A DNA stretch of 22,147 nucleotides, from the IMG/VR virus record IMGVR_UViG_3300009550_000069, positions 1 through 22,147 of that record, one strand, 5' to 3'. The position numbers and the translations under genes are program-made. The notes beneath the pieces were generated by a model, which saw only the letters and a list, made by a program, of their open reading frames with translations, had not been told where the DNA came from and searched no databases. The stretch is from a virus. This document shows, piece after piece, positions 1-6,260 of this stretch. Numbering within the stretch: the first letter of the stretch is position 1; the number at the start of each line of letters is the position of its first letter.

Positions 1-238
1 AAATGTCTTTACCTGTAACTTGTTTGATATCTTTACATTCATGAACTGTGTTGGGAAAGTTTTGTAAGTATGTGTCAACATGTATTTGTTGAAACTCATT
101 CATATACTTTACATCACCACCAGCAAGTTTATATGCACATGATGAACCACCACCGCCTGCAAAGAAAGTAATATAGTTGAAATCTTTTCTTGAAGAGTTC
201 TTATGTAAATCGTCTATTGTATATTGAAAATAACTCAT
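1..238 (-). CDS. DNA (cytosine-5-)-methyltransferase, N-terminal 79 residues (runs off window)
   Basis: The visible reading frame starts at ATG 236-238 and stays open to the window edge. It would methylate C5 of cytosine in DNA using S-adenosylmethionine. Residues 26-33 read FAGGGGSS, the glycine-rich AdoMet-binding motif I of C5 methylases. It is followed at the usual distance by an acidic residue (E48) and by the pattern DTYLQNFPNT (residues 55-64), typical of the second and third strands of the Rossmann-like fold. The catalytic PCQ motif and the target-recognition domain lie outside the window, so specificity and activity cannot be judged. The start codon overlaps the stop of the upstream 2OG oxygenase as ATGA, suggesting translational coupling. 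Possible roles are protection from host restriction or DNA modification together with the oxygenase; both are inferences. Confidence 0.85.
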   Translation of the reverse strand, partial: MSYFQYTIDDLHKNSSRKDFNYITFFAGGGGSSCAYKLAGGDVKYMNEFQQIHVDTYLQNFPNTVHECKDIKQVTGKDI

Positions 239-990
239 AACATTAAATTAGGAAATGGTATTGCTTGATATTGTTGACCATCTAAACTCCACTCAAATTC
301 ATTTGTTGTTTCTCCATAATATAACGACTCTGGAAATATGTCAAATGCAATAGTTACTCTTGGTTTATCTTCTGTCCAAGGAGACGATGCATGTTCGAAT
401 CCACTTGCAGAATATATCAACATATCATTATAATCTTGATGTACTATCCACTCATCCTTTGGTTGTTCTGGCCCTATCCTATAACTAGTAGTAGATGGCT
501 CTACATTTGCACAATAAAATCCATGGTAGATATTTGGATGCATAACATCTATGTGTTTATGAAAAGGTATGTGGTCATATCCTTTATCACCTTCTTTTTT
601 TGTATACACATTGAACCATCCATGTATATAATAATCTTCTTGTATTTCTAATACTTGAGGATTACTGTAAAATAGTTTGTTAATTGCATAGTAAATATCA
701 CCAAAAGGTCTTAGACCAAATGTAAATGGATTGTAAGTTTTATAGTGTTGAGTATCTTTTGTATCTAAATGAAACTGGTGATGTTGTTCCATCTTTTCAT
801 CTGCATCACCATCTTTGGCTGCACGAACATATGCACGAAGGTTTTCACTAAATTGATTTGGTGTTGAAGTTCCATCTTCACTATGTGAAAAGAATGGATG
901 ATTTTCATTTTCAATACACCAATCAGTAATGAACTTATAATCTATTCCACAATTCTTTTGTATTATAAAATCAGAATTCTTTAGTTCCAT
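235..990 (-). CDS. 2OG-Fe(II) oxygenase-like protein (251 aa)
   Basis: This is probably a non-heme iron, 2-oxoglutarate-dependent dioxygenase with a double-stranded beta-helix fold, resembling the phage-rich 2OG-FeII_Oxy_5 type. The C-terminal half carries a plausible iron triad, H144/H146 with D148 in FHKHID and distal H200 in FEHASSPW, followed by R211 in PRVTIAFD as the 2-oxoglutarate carboxylate ligand. The N-terminal 100 residues are not recognised. The start ATG (988-990) is preceded by a GAGG Shine-Dalgarno sequence and overlaps the end of the small membrane-protein gene by 20 nt. The stop overlaps the methyltransferase start (ATGA), so the two are likely co-translated. The substrate is unknown: protein, small molecule or modified DNA base are all possible. 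Confidence 0.72.
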   Translation of the reverse strand: MELKNSDFIIQKNCGIDYKFITDWCIENENHPFFSHSEDGTSTPNQFSENLRAYVRAAKDGDADEKMEQHHQFHLDTKDTQHYKTYNPFTFGLRPFGDIYYAINKLFYSNPQVLEIQEDYYIHGWFNVYTKKEGDKGYDHIPFHKHIDVMHPNIYHGFYCANVEPSTTSYRIGPEQPKDEWIVHQDYNDMLIYSASGFEHASSPWTEDKPRVTIAFDIFPESLYYGETTNEFEWSLDGQQYQAIPFPNLML

Positions 991-1159
991 ACCTATCCTC
1001 GTATTCTAATTTAACAATAACTTCATCGTTTTTTCTTACACCATTATTATAAAGATGTGTATACATTGCATCTGCACCTTTTTTAATACCAGTCTTTTGA
1101 CCCATCCAGAATGCACCGAAAATTGTAACAGTCCATAGAAAAAATGCAGTTATTTCCAT
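971..1159 (-). CDS. small single-pass membrane protein (62 aa)
   Basis: No family is recognised. The first 20 residues form one hydrophobic segment (AFFLWTVTIFGAFWMG), followed by a short basic stretch and a charged C-terminal tail, as in a single-pass membrane protein. The start ATG (1157-1159) has a good Shine-Dalgarno sequence (GGAG, 5 nt spacing) inside the end of the clamp-loader gene, which it overlaps by 10 nt. Its 3' end overlaps the oxygenase gene by 20 nt. It occupies the position where T4-like phages normally carry gene 62, but it is far too short and too hydrophobic to be gp62. Confidence 0.7.
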   Translation of the reverse strand: MEITAFFLWTVTIFGAFWMGQKTGIKKGADAMYTHLYNNGVRKNDEVIVKLEYEDRYGTKEF

Positions 1160-2082
1160 CTACACTCCATCATCAACTCTGTTAGAGCTGCAACTAGATT
1201 AACTTCTTGGTCAACTACAAATGCAGATTTGTAACTATAGTCTGCAATGATAATAACTGCTTGTGGTATACTTTGTGGTTCAAGTACATCATACAAATTA
1301 TCATATATCTTTCTGAAAAGTTTTACTGGGTCATTGTCTACATTTTGTGCAACCCACTTTCTCATATCAGTAAATCGTTTTGCTTTGACATGACCTAATA
1401 ATTCTTGAAGACTTTCCTCTGCAACATTAGATAAGATACCTACATCTATACTACCACTAACTGCATATCTTTGTAATTCATTGATGGTTCTACGAAAATC
1501 TGGAAAATGTTTCATTACAAGTTCTTGTAGAACTTCTGTATTATATTTAATACCTTCATCATCAAGTATCATCATAAGTCTTGCCATGAATACAGATGCA
1601 AGTCTTGGTCGTTCACTAGGTGGTATCTTGAAATCAATAACAGTACATCTTGAATGCAAAGGTGCAATCAATCTGTTCTTGTAATTACATGTAAAGATAA
1701 ATCTACAGTTTTTATGAAACTCTTCTATGAATCCACGAAGAGCTGGTTGAGTTGATTGTGGATTTAGATAATCTGCTTCATCTAGAATAACTACCTTGTT
1801 ACCACCACTCAAAGAAACTGTAGATGCAAAGTTTTTGATTTTGGTTCTAAGGACATCGATTCCAGATTCTTCTGAACCATTGATTAAGATATAATCACAA
1901 TTATGCATTTCACATAATGCTTTTGCAATTGTAGTTTTACCAGTACCAGCAGTACCAGTTAGAATCATGTTTGGTATCTCATCTTTGATATCAAAGAATG
2001 TTTTCTTAATATCAGCTGGAAGAACACAATCCTCTATGTTCTTAGGTCGATACTTTTCAACCCATAAAAATTCATCACTCAT
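1150..2082 (-). CDS. 44: sliding-clamp loader ATPase subunit (T4 gp44 homologue, 310 aa)
   Basis: This is an AAA+ ATPase of the RFC small-subunit type that opens the gp45 clamp and loads it onto primer-template DNA for the phage polymerase. Visible motifs are the VEKYRPK box near residue 8, Walker A GTAGTGKT (43-50), Walker B ending in DEAD (101-104) and the SRC arginine-finger motif (144-146). The length is close to T4 gp44 (319 aa). It lies downstream of the clamp gene, as in T4, separated by a 123-nt gap holding two inverted repeats. The Shine-Dalgarno sequence is weak (GGTGA). A partner gp62 gene is not found immediately downstream, unlike T4, so the second loader subunit must be elsewhere or diverged. 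Confidence 0.95.
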   Translation of the reverse strand: MSDEFLWVEKYRPKNIEDCVLPADIKKTFFDIKDEIPNMILTGTAGTGKTTIAKALCEMHNCDYILINGSEESGIDVLRTKIKNFASTVSLSGGNKVVILDEADYLNPQSTQPALRGFIEEFHKNCRFIFTCNYKNRLIAPLHSRCTVIDFKIPPSERPRLASVFMARLMMILDDEGIKYNTEVLQELVMKHFPDFRRTINELQRYAVSGSIDVGILSNVAEESLQELLGHVKAKRFTDMRKWVAQNVDNDPVKLFRKIYDNLYDVLEPQSIPQAVIIIADYSYKSAFVVDQEVNLVAALTELMMECRWK

Positions 2083-2110
2083 ATATTCACCACTTCATTA
2101 TAAAGAAGAC

Positions 2111-2130
2111 TCATAATCCCACCATTATGA
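2111..2130 (-). promoter_or_regulatory. 7-bp hairpin with GGTGGG loop upstream of gene 44
   Basis: This is a perfect 7-bp inverted repeat (TCATAAT / ATTATGA) around a 6-nt loop that reads GGTGGG on the transcribed minus strand. It begins about 30 nt before the gp44 start codon. The loop looks like a ribosome-binding sequence and the 3' arm contains an ATG that opens an 11-codon reading frame ending in the gp44 start (ATGA overlap). It may be a translational control element. This is inference from symmetry only. Confidence 0.4.
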
Positions 2131-2135
2131 ATCGA

Positions 2136-2165
2136 GTTCAACCCCAAGAGAGAGAACAGTTGAAC
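2136..2165 (-). repeat. inverted repeat GTTCAAC / GTTGAAC between genes 45 and 44
   Basis: Seven-bp arms at 2136-2142 and 2159-2165 are separated by 16 nt. The arms are perfect complements, so this could be an RNA stem-loop or a DNA operator. It lies in the same gap as the hairpin at 2111-2130. A late-promoter-like GATAAATA (7 of 8 matches to TATAAATA) sits just upstream at 2200-2207 and overlaps the stop codon of gp45. Confidence 0.35.
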
Positions 2166-2205
2166 ACCCTCAGATACCAATGTCAAGTACCTACAAAAGT
2201 ATTTA

Positions 2206-2877
2206 TCACGAACCAAATACTGAATCTGGTTCTAGTGCAATAAAATATTCTACACCTTTGTTTTTTGCAACGAAGTGTGCAAGTCCTTTAGAAGAAACAT
2301 ACACTGTATATTCGTCTTTGACAATCTTAATGTTTTCCATTTTAAAATTCATGGAATAAGTTTGTCCATCACCATCTGTAATTACTTCTGTAAATTGATT
2401 ACTAGATGGATTCTTTTTATCTCTAACAGATAATGATACTACAGTTCCATTACTTTCCAATACTAGGTCTGGAAGAGATAATACTGAACTAGCTTTCTGT
2501 AATTTAGAAAGTAAATCAGTAGTAAGTTCAAATACAATCTCTGGATTAGGCATTGTAATGTCCTTCTCTGGTGGTGCAATAATCATTGATGATTCTGCAT
2601 AGTTGTATGTTGCACTTGCACCATTACCACTAATATTAACAGAATTATCACCAAACTCAAACTCTGCATCTGTACCTAACAACGAAATTGTTGCAAGGAA
2701 CTCTGGAAGGTCATATACAGAAAACTCACTTGTAAAGTTATCTGATATTGTTGCTTTACCAAAGATATTTTTCATTGGTGAAATCGTTTTGATTTCACTT
2801 CCTGTTTGTACTGTAATACCATTATTGATACTACTAAAGTTCTGTAGAACTTCAAATGTACTGTCACTTATTTTCAT
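2206..2877 (-). CDS. 45: DNA polymerase sliding clamp (T4 gp45 homologue, 223 aa)
   Basis: This is the ring-forming processivity factor that tethers the replicative polymerase to DNA. In T4-like phages it also acts as the mobile activator of late transcription through contact with gp55/gp33. The length nearly equals T4 gp45 (228 aa). The same landmarks are visible: an N-terminal MKIS..T...L.NF..IN.GI pattern, the ATISD and YDL..FL segments near residues 42-62, and the C-terminal YFIALEPDS motif. The start ATG (2875-2877) has a GGAG Shine-Dalgarno sequence. It lies 12 nt after the DUF3310-like gene, so both are probably transcribed from the promoter at 3181-3208. Gene 44 follows after a structured gap. 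Confidence 0.93.
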   Translation of the reverse strand: MKISDSTFEVLQNFSSINNGITVQTGSEIKTISPMKNIFGKATISDNFTSEFSVYDLPEFLATISLLGTDAEFEFGDNSVNISGNGASATYNYAESSMIIAPPEKDITMPNPEIVFELTTDLLSKLQKASSVLSLPDLVLESNGTVVSLSVRDKKNPSSNQFTEVITDGDGQTYSMNFKMENIKIVKDEYTVYVSSKGLAHFVAKNKGVEYFIALEPDSVFGS

Positions 2878-2889
2878 AATATACTCCGA

Positions 2890-3177
2890 TTAGCTCTCAT
2901 TATTGTCCACTGTATCATGCACATAGAGAGCCATAAGTGCATAGTGTAAAACTTTCATTAAGTCTGCACGATTGTATCCATTCTTTTTACCATACCTTTG
3001 TGCATACTTTAAGATGTTACCCATGCAGAAACCTTCTCCATGTCCACCATCTATAATAAATTCTGTTGCTTGATATTTGTTTTGAGAGTAATGTTGTTCA
3101 TAAGTTTTATCAACATACTCTTTAAATTGTTTTATCAACTCATCTTCGTTGTATTTGTAATTTATTTCACTCACCAT
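2890..3177 (-). CDS. DUF3310-like small phage protein (95 aa)
   Basis: The C-terminal half has the pattern FCMGNILKYAQRY..K....ADLMKVLHYA, characteristic of the DUF3310 family, often loosely labelled nucleotide kinase in phage genomes. No P-loop is visible, so that label is not supported here. The protein is the first gene of the clamp operon. Its ATG (3175-3177) sits only 3 nt after the -10 box of a strong promoter and has no Shine-Dalgarno sequence. Initiation may therefore be leaderless, possibly at the GTG that is codon 2. The function is unknown. Confidence 0.75.
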   Translation of the reverse strand: MVSEINYKYNEDELIKQFKEYVDKTYEQHYSQNKYQATEFIIDGGHGEGFCMGNILKYAQRYGKKNGYNRADLMKVLHYALMALYVHDTVDNNES

Positions 3178-3180
3178 ATA

Positions 3181-3208
3181 ATTATCTCATAGAATTCATA
3201 TTTGTCAA
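3181..3208 (-). promoter_or_regulatory. sigma70-type promoter for the clamp operon
   Basis: On the minus strand this reads TTGACA, a 16-nt spacer, then GATAAT: a perfect -35 and a 5-of-6 -10 hexamer. It fills the short gap between the 102-aa gene and the DUF3310-like gene exactly. The ATG follows 3 nt after the -10 box, so the transcript has essentially no leader. It lacks the GGTACA box of the other promoter class in this window. Confidence 0.68.
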
Positions 3209-3517
3209 CTACCATTTTTCTAAATTAACTCCTCTAGTATTGAATGTTCCCATTGCTCTAGATTCTCTGTAATCAAATGGAACACTTACACTAAATGGGT
3301 CTGACATTCCAGTACCAACCCACTCAGCTGTATTATAAATTGTAGATGGGTTTACATGGTCTAGATATTTGTCAACCCACATATCATTCTTTTCACACCA
3401 CTCTTCAATCTCTTCATATGTTCCATATACAAGTGTTCCCATCTTATAGGAACTACCATCTGCATGTAGTACTTTTGCAATTTCTTGGTGAGATATGCAA
3501 TTAGATTGTTCAACCAT
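3209..3517 (-). CDS. hypothetical protein (102 aa)
   Basis: No family is recognised. It is a soluble, mildly acidic protein with several Trp and Tyr residues, no hydrophobic segment and no metal-binding cysteine pattern. Its ATG (3515-3517) lies just inside the neighbourhood of the 29-residue micro-ORF stop (3510-3512), giving a small overlap and likely translational coupling. An AAGGA sequence abuts the start codon, too close to be an ideal Shine-Dalgarno site. It ends right at the promoter of the clamp operon. Confidence 0.7.
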   Translation of the reverse strand: MVEQSNCISHQEIAKVLHADGSSYKMGTLVYGTYEEIEEWCEKNDMWVDKYLDHVNPSTIYNTAEWVGTGMSDPFSVSVPFDYRESRAMGTFNTRGVNLEKW

Positions 3518-3599
3518 TCCTTCTATCCTGTGCTTGTTTCTTTTTCAACTCTAGTTCTTTTTTACTAGGTATTTTTTGTTGTGCTTGTTTCTGACTCAT
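3510..3599 (-). CDS. micro-ORF, lysine/glutamine-rich peptide (29 aa)
   Basis: This short frame begins with MSQKQAQQKIPSK and consists almost entirely of Lys, Gln, Glu and Arg, so it would be a basic helical peptide. Its ATG overlaps the stop codon of the SleB hydrolase as ATGA, and its stop overlaps the start of the 102-aa gene. It thus fills an otherwise empty 78-nt gap in a tightly packed operon. That fit is the main evidence for coding. No homologue is recognised and the function is unknown. Confidence 0.5.
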   Translation of the reverse strand: MSQKQAQQKIPSKKELELKKKQAQDRRNG

Positions 3600-4159
3600 T
3601 TGTAAAATATATGTTCGTTAATAGTTACAGTTTCATTTAGTGAATCTGCCCAGTAAGGATTTACATATACAGAATGATAATGTGTTGCACCCTCTGTAAT
3701 GTCTCCATATGCACCTTGTATAATATTTCTTGCAAGGGTCAAACATTGTACCCAAGTTTTTGAATCCTCTGGGTCGTCTGACTTACCATCACAAAACCAA
3801 CTGAATTGACATTGATGTCTAACAGGCATCATATTACCTTTCCAGTTTTCTTTCCACTTTGCTTGATAGACAACACCACAAATATCAGATGGATAATTCA
3901 TGTGTTGAGTTCTATTAATAACCACTTGAGAAACTGCAATCTTACCTGCTACTGGTTGATTACCAGCCTCAAAGTACATGTTCTGTGCAAGACAATATGC
4001 CTCATTGTTTGCATCTGAAGCTTCTATCTTGTTTATGAAAAATACTAAACTTGCAACTATTACCATCATCATAATATGAAATGGTATAAAAAGTCTTGAT
4101 GCACTAGACCAAGGTCTAGACCACATTATCATTTCTACTATATGTTTTATTCTACCCAT
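3596..4159 (-). CDS. SleB-type cell-wall hydrolase with N-terminal membrane anchor (187 aa)
   Basis: This is probably a peptidoglycan-cleaving enzyme of the SleB/Hydrolase_2 family, acting on the cell wall during lysis or as a muralytic enzyme. The family pattern is clear: NMYFEAGNQPVAGKIAVSQV (conserved Glu in YFEA), then VINRT, the CQFSWFCDG block, GATHYH, and a C-terminal HIFYK. An N-terminal segment rich in Ile, Val, Met and Phe (about residues 25-43) followed by charged residues looks like a signal-anchor rather than a cleaved signal peptide. I place the start at ATG 4157-4159 because GTGGGG upstream serves as its Shine-Dalgarno sequence; an in-frame GTG at 4169-4171 lies inside that site. 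It overlaps the 68-aa gene by 13 nt. No holin was recognised beside it. Confidence 0.87.
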   Translation of the reverse strand: MGRIKHIVEMIMWSRPWSSASRLFIPFHIMMMVIVASLVFFINKIEASDANNEAYCLAQNMYFEAGNQPVAGKIAVSQVVINRTQHMNYPSDICGVVYQAKWKENWKGNMMPVRHQCQFSWFCDGKSDDPEDSKTWVQCLTLARNIIQGAYGDITEGATHYHSVYVNPYWADSLNETVTINEHIFYK

Positions 4160-4353
4160 GTGTATCCCCACTTTAATAAATCTTCTTGTTCTTTTATTGC
4201 TATATCAATATCTACTTTTTTAACTGATATCATTGCTTCTTTCCTATTTGTCACTTCAACATAATCATCTTTGATATCGAATGTAACTGAATGACCTTCA
4301 TAGGTTAGTGTTCCTTTGAATACCATTCTTGGATGGTCTATACACTTATTCAT
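4147..4353 (-). CDS. hypothetical protein (68 aa)
   Basis: No family is recognised. The N-terminal half alternates hydrophobic and polar residues (MVFKGTLTYEGHSVTFDIKD), suggesting a small beta-sheet, and the rest appears helical. There is no membrane segment or cysteine motif. The start is ATG 4351-4353, just 3 nt after the ParB-like gene stop. The 3' end overlaps the hydrolase start by 13 nt, so it is part of the same operon. Confidence 0.65.
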   Translation of the reverse strand: MNKCIDHPRMVFKGTLTYEGHSVTFDIKDDYVEVTNRKEAMISVKKVDIDIAIKEQEDLLKWGYTWVE

Positions 4354-4356
4354 AAT

Positions 4357-5589
4357 CTATCCCCCTTGAATTGGATTTATTCTAGTAAAAGGTAAAGTTT
4401 CTAATTCTACATTAACTTTATATTCATCTGAACTGATTTTGTTTATACCTTTAATCTGTCTTAAAACTTCTGCTTGATAAGTCTCTTCCCATGTATCTTT
4501 ATTCTGTTGACTTTCATGGTATACAAAAATCCTAATACTTTCTAACCTATCTTTTTTCTTCTCAGATGCATTATCTAAAATATTGTTTAGAAACTTATCT
4601 AATTTAAAATAACCACTACTCATTGACCAAGAGTCAGATTTATCTGTTCTATGTCTTCTTTCTTTTTTCTCTAACCAGTCTTTATCTGGGCCTTCTTTAT
4701 AATCAATGATTATGTGATTACTTGGAATTCCTTTTTTATCTTTAATATCTTTATCTGCTTGATAGATAAGACTTCTTGTAATTTTTCTTCTCTCATATCC
4801 CCACTTTTGCATTTCTTCGTAAATAACATCTGAATCAGTTGAGATACCTTTATTTAAATGTTGGTCAACAATCCATGTAATTGCTTCCTTATCATCCATT
4901 GGTTTGCTTTTTTTCTTGATTTGAGGATTTAATCTACGACAAACTGTTTCTAACTCTTCATATGTAAGTTGACTCCAGACTTTTTTTGGAATCAATTGAT
5001 AAGGAATTGAAAAAACTATTCCACTGTCTTTTGCAGCTAGAGTTGTATGATTTCCTTGAAATAACGCATGGTCACCTTCTCCATCCATATCTTCAAGAAG
5101 AATAATTGGTGTCCAAGTACTCATATCACCTTTAAGTGAATGTATAGTATCTTGAAGGTCTTTTTTATGTGATACATCTATTGGTTTACTTCTAATTTGA
5201 AACCTTCTGAGCTTTATTAAAATAGACATAACAATATGTTCATCTTGTAAAAACTCTTGATTCTTTATCCTATCAGTTAAATCATCCATCTTGGCAATGT
5301 CTCCATGTACCTTACAATATTTCCCACCACCATTACTTTCATTGTACCACTCTTCATGGTTTTTTGCATCAAATGATTTTAACCATAAATGTTCACCAGT
5401 TGCCATATCTTCATTAGTTCCATTCTTCAAATCTTCTGCATTCCAGTCATACTTATCCATATCTGATTTTAATTGTTCACTTTCAGAACTATGATAGTAG
5501 ATGTCACCTTTACCATCTTGTGAAGTCCAACCACCATAATAAAAAGGTGGCTCTGGTTTGTCTATTGTTATCTTATATAATTTTGCCAT
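4357..5589 (-). CDS. ParB-like domain protein (410 aa)
   Basis: The central region (about residues 132-205) resembles the ParB/sulfiredoxin fold. It has RSKPIDVSHKKDL followed by WTPIILLEDMDG and the GNHTTLAAKDSG segment, which corresponds to the GxHR/GNH-A motif that binds nucleotide in ParB-like proteins. A lysine-rich helical region follows (PQIKKKSKPMDDKEAI) that could include a DNA-binding helix. The N-terminal 110 residues are acidic, rich in Trp, Tyr and Gly, and unrecognised. Similar stand-alone proteins in phages have no settled role; DNA binding or nuclease activity is a guess. The gene starts at ATG 5587-5589 and is preceded by a 110-nt leader without an obvious Shine-Dalgarno sequence close to the ATG. 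Confidence 0.55.
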   Translation of the reverse strand: MAKLYKITIDKPEPPFYYGGWTSQDGKGDIYYHSSESEQLKSDMDKYDWNAEDLKNGTNEDMATGEHLWLKSFDAKNHEEWYNESNGGGKYCKVHGDIAKMDDLTDRIKNQEFLQDEHIVMSILIKLRRFQIRSKPIDVSHKKDLQDTIHSLKGDMSTWTPIILLEDMDGEGDHALFQGNHTTLAAKDSGIVFSIPYQLIPKKVWSQLTYEELETVCRRLNPQIKKKSKPMDDKEAITWIVDQHLNKGISTDSDVIYEEMQKWGYERRKITRSLIYQADKDIKDKKGIPSNHIIIDYKEGPDKDWLEKKERRHRTDKSDSWSMSSGYFKLDKFLNNILDNASEKKKDRLESIRIFVYHESQQNKDTWEETYQAEVLRQIKGINKISSDEYKVNVELETLPFTRINPIQGG

Positions 5590-5603
5590 AAATAAATCCT
5601 AAA

Positions 5604-5628
5604 AAACTGGCGGGATGAGAAACAGTTT
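5604..5628 (-). terminator. weak terminator- or attenuator-like hairpin before the ParB-like gene
   Basis: On the minus strand AAACTG pairs with CAGTTT around a 13-nt loop and runs directly into a stretch of six T (5601-5606). The stem is only 6 bp and the loop is long, so termination would be inefficient. It lies 15 nt before the ParB-like start codon, inside the long leader that begins near a TATAAT at 5705-5710. It could reduce read-through from the small genes upstream. Confidence 0.3.
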
Positions 5629-5705
5629 CAACACAAATGCGTGTTATAGTAGTGTTCACTTTGTTGTTTTCGTTTCCCTGTCCCTGCCCGAGCATATTGC
5701 CCCTA

Positions 5706-5792
5706 TTATAATCCAATTGCTATTAGACCTAAAATAATAAACTCATCTATTATCATAAGTCCAATAAAGATTTTTGTCAAGATGATTTTCAT
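5706..5792 (-). CDS. micro-ORF, hydrophobic membrane peptide (28 aa)
   Basis: This frame encodes a peptide made almost wholly of Ile, Leu, Phe and Met, with a Lys at each of positions 2 and 7 and an Asp-Glu pair in the middle (starts MKIILTKIFIGLMI). It would insert in the membrane. The start ATG (5790-5792) follows a perfect AGGAGG Shine-Dalgarno sequence located inside the end of the 91-aa gene, a strong argument for translation. It begins 2 nt beyond that gene's stop. No homologue is recognised; small membrane peptides in phages include lysis and regulatory factors, but nothing here proves either. Confidence 0.6.
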   Translation of the reverse strand: MKIILTKIFIGLMIIDEFIILGLIAIGL

Positions 5793-5793
5793 T

Positions 5794-6069
5794 TTAAGCT
5801 CCTCCTCTCGTAAAGAGGTCAATCAATTTATCACCTGTTCTCCTAGAACCAAAGGTTCTAATAAGAACTCCATTTTTTGTTCTCTCAATGAGACCACTGT
5901 TGTATTCTGTATCTGTTACACTACCATCTTCAAAGTCTTCCTTAGACTCTTCTGTCTCATACCACATGGATGCAAGTCGATGTATGTGTATTGCTTTGGG
6001 TTGTTTTGCCCACTCTTCTGCTTCTAAAAGCAATCTTTGTCTTTCAACAACTTCGTCATATTCACTCAT
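5794..6069 (-). CDS. hypothetical protein (91 aa)
   Basis: No family is recognised. It has an acidic, probably helical N-terminal half (EYDEVVERQRLLLEAEEWAK) and a basic C-terminus ending in FTRGGA. No membrane segment or metal site is visible. The ATG (6067-6069) overlaps the stop of the Zn-ribbon gene by 4 nt (ATGA), and its last codons carry the Shine-Dalgarno sequence of the 28-aa micro-ORF. It belongs to the operon downstream of the CobS-like gene. Confidence 0.68.
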   Translation of the reverse strand: MSEYDEVVERQRLLLEAEEWAKQPKAIHIHRLASMWYETEESKEDFEDGSVTDTEYNSGLIERTKNGVLIRTFGSRRTGDKLIDLFTRGGA

Positions 6070-6260
6070 GACTCATAACTCCTTATCCTTGCTGGGATAA
6101 CTTTGTTCCAGTTACAATCATCACAAACTCTGTCATTGATATCTTCAAGAACTGGTTGTGGATTGTTACCATATCCCTCATAAGTCCCTGTGCATAAAGC
6201 ACAGGGTTGAGGAGAACTAGACGACTCTAGTGAGGTCTTACTATATGTCGAGTTCGTCAT
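6066..6260 (-). CDS. small zinc-ribbon-like protein (64 aa)
   Basis: Two CxxC pairs are visible, CALC and CDDC, about 30 residues apart, with the signature TYEGYGNNPQP between them and CNWNKVIPARI after them. This arrangement is common in short uncharacterised phage proteins and suggests a structural zinc site. A GTG at 6285-6287 would add 9 residues. I choose ATG 6258-6260 because a GAGGAG Shine-Dalgarno sequence sits 7 nt upstream, inside the CobS-like gene, which it overlaps by 20 nt. The function is unknown; nucleic-acid binding is plausible. Confidence 0.72.
   Translation of the reverse strand: MTNSTYSKTSLESSSSPQPCALCTGTYEGYGNNPQPVLEDINDRVCDDCNWNKVIPARIRSYES

Noticed and set aside
391-651. 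Plus-strand frame of 86 codons
   Set aside because: It is fully antisense to the 2OG oxygenase gene, rich in Ile/Tyr/Met from reversed AT-rich codons, and has no promoter or ribosome-binding site.
2890-3177. Nucleotide kinase label for the DUF3310-like protein
   Set aside because: No P-loop or other kinase motif is visible in its 95 residues.
4160-4171. GTG start giving a 191-aa SleB hydrolase
   Set aside because: The GTG forms part of the GTGGGG Shine-Dalgarno sequence for the ATG four codons downstream.
5573-5695. 40-codon minus-strand frame in the leader of the ParB-like gene
   Set aside because: An AGGGG lies upstream of the ATG, but the frame runs into the ParB-like gene out of frame, its sequence has no recognisable pattern, and the leader is better explained as non-coding.
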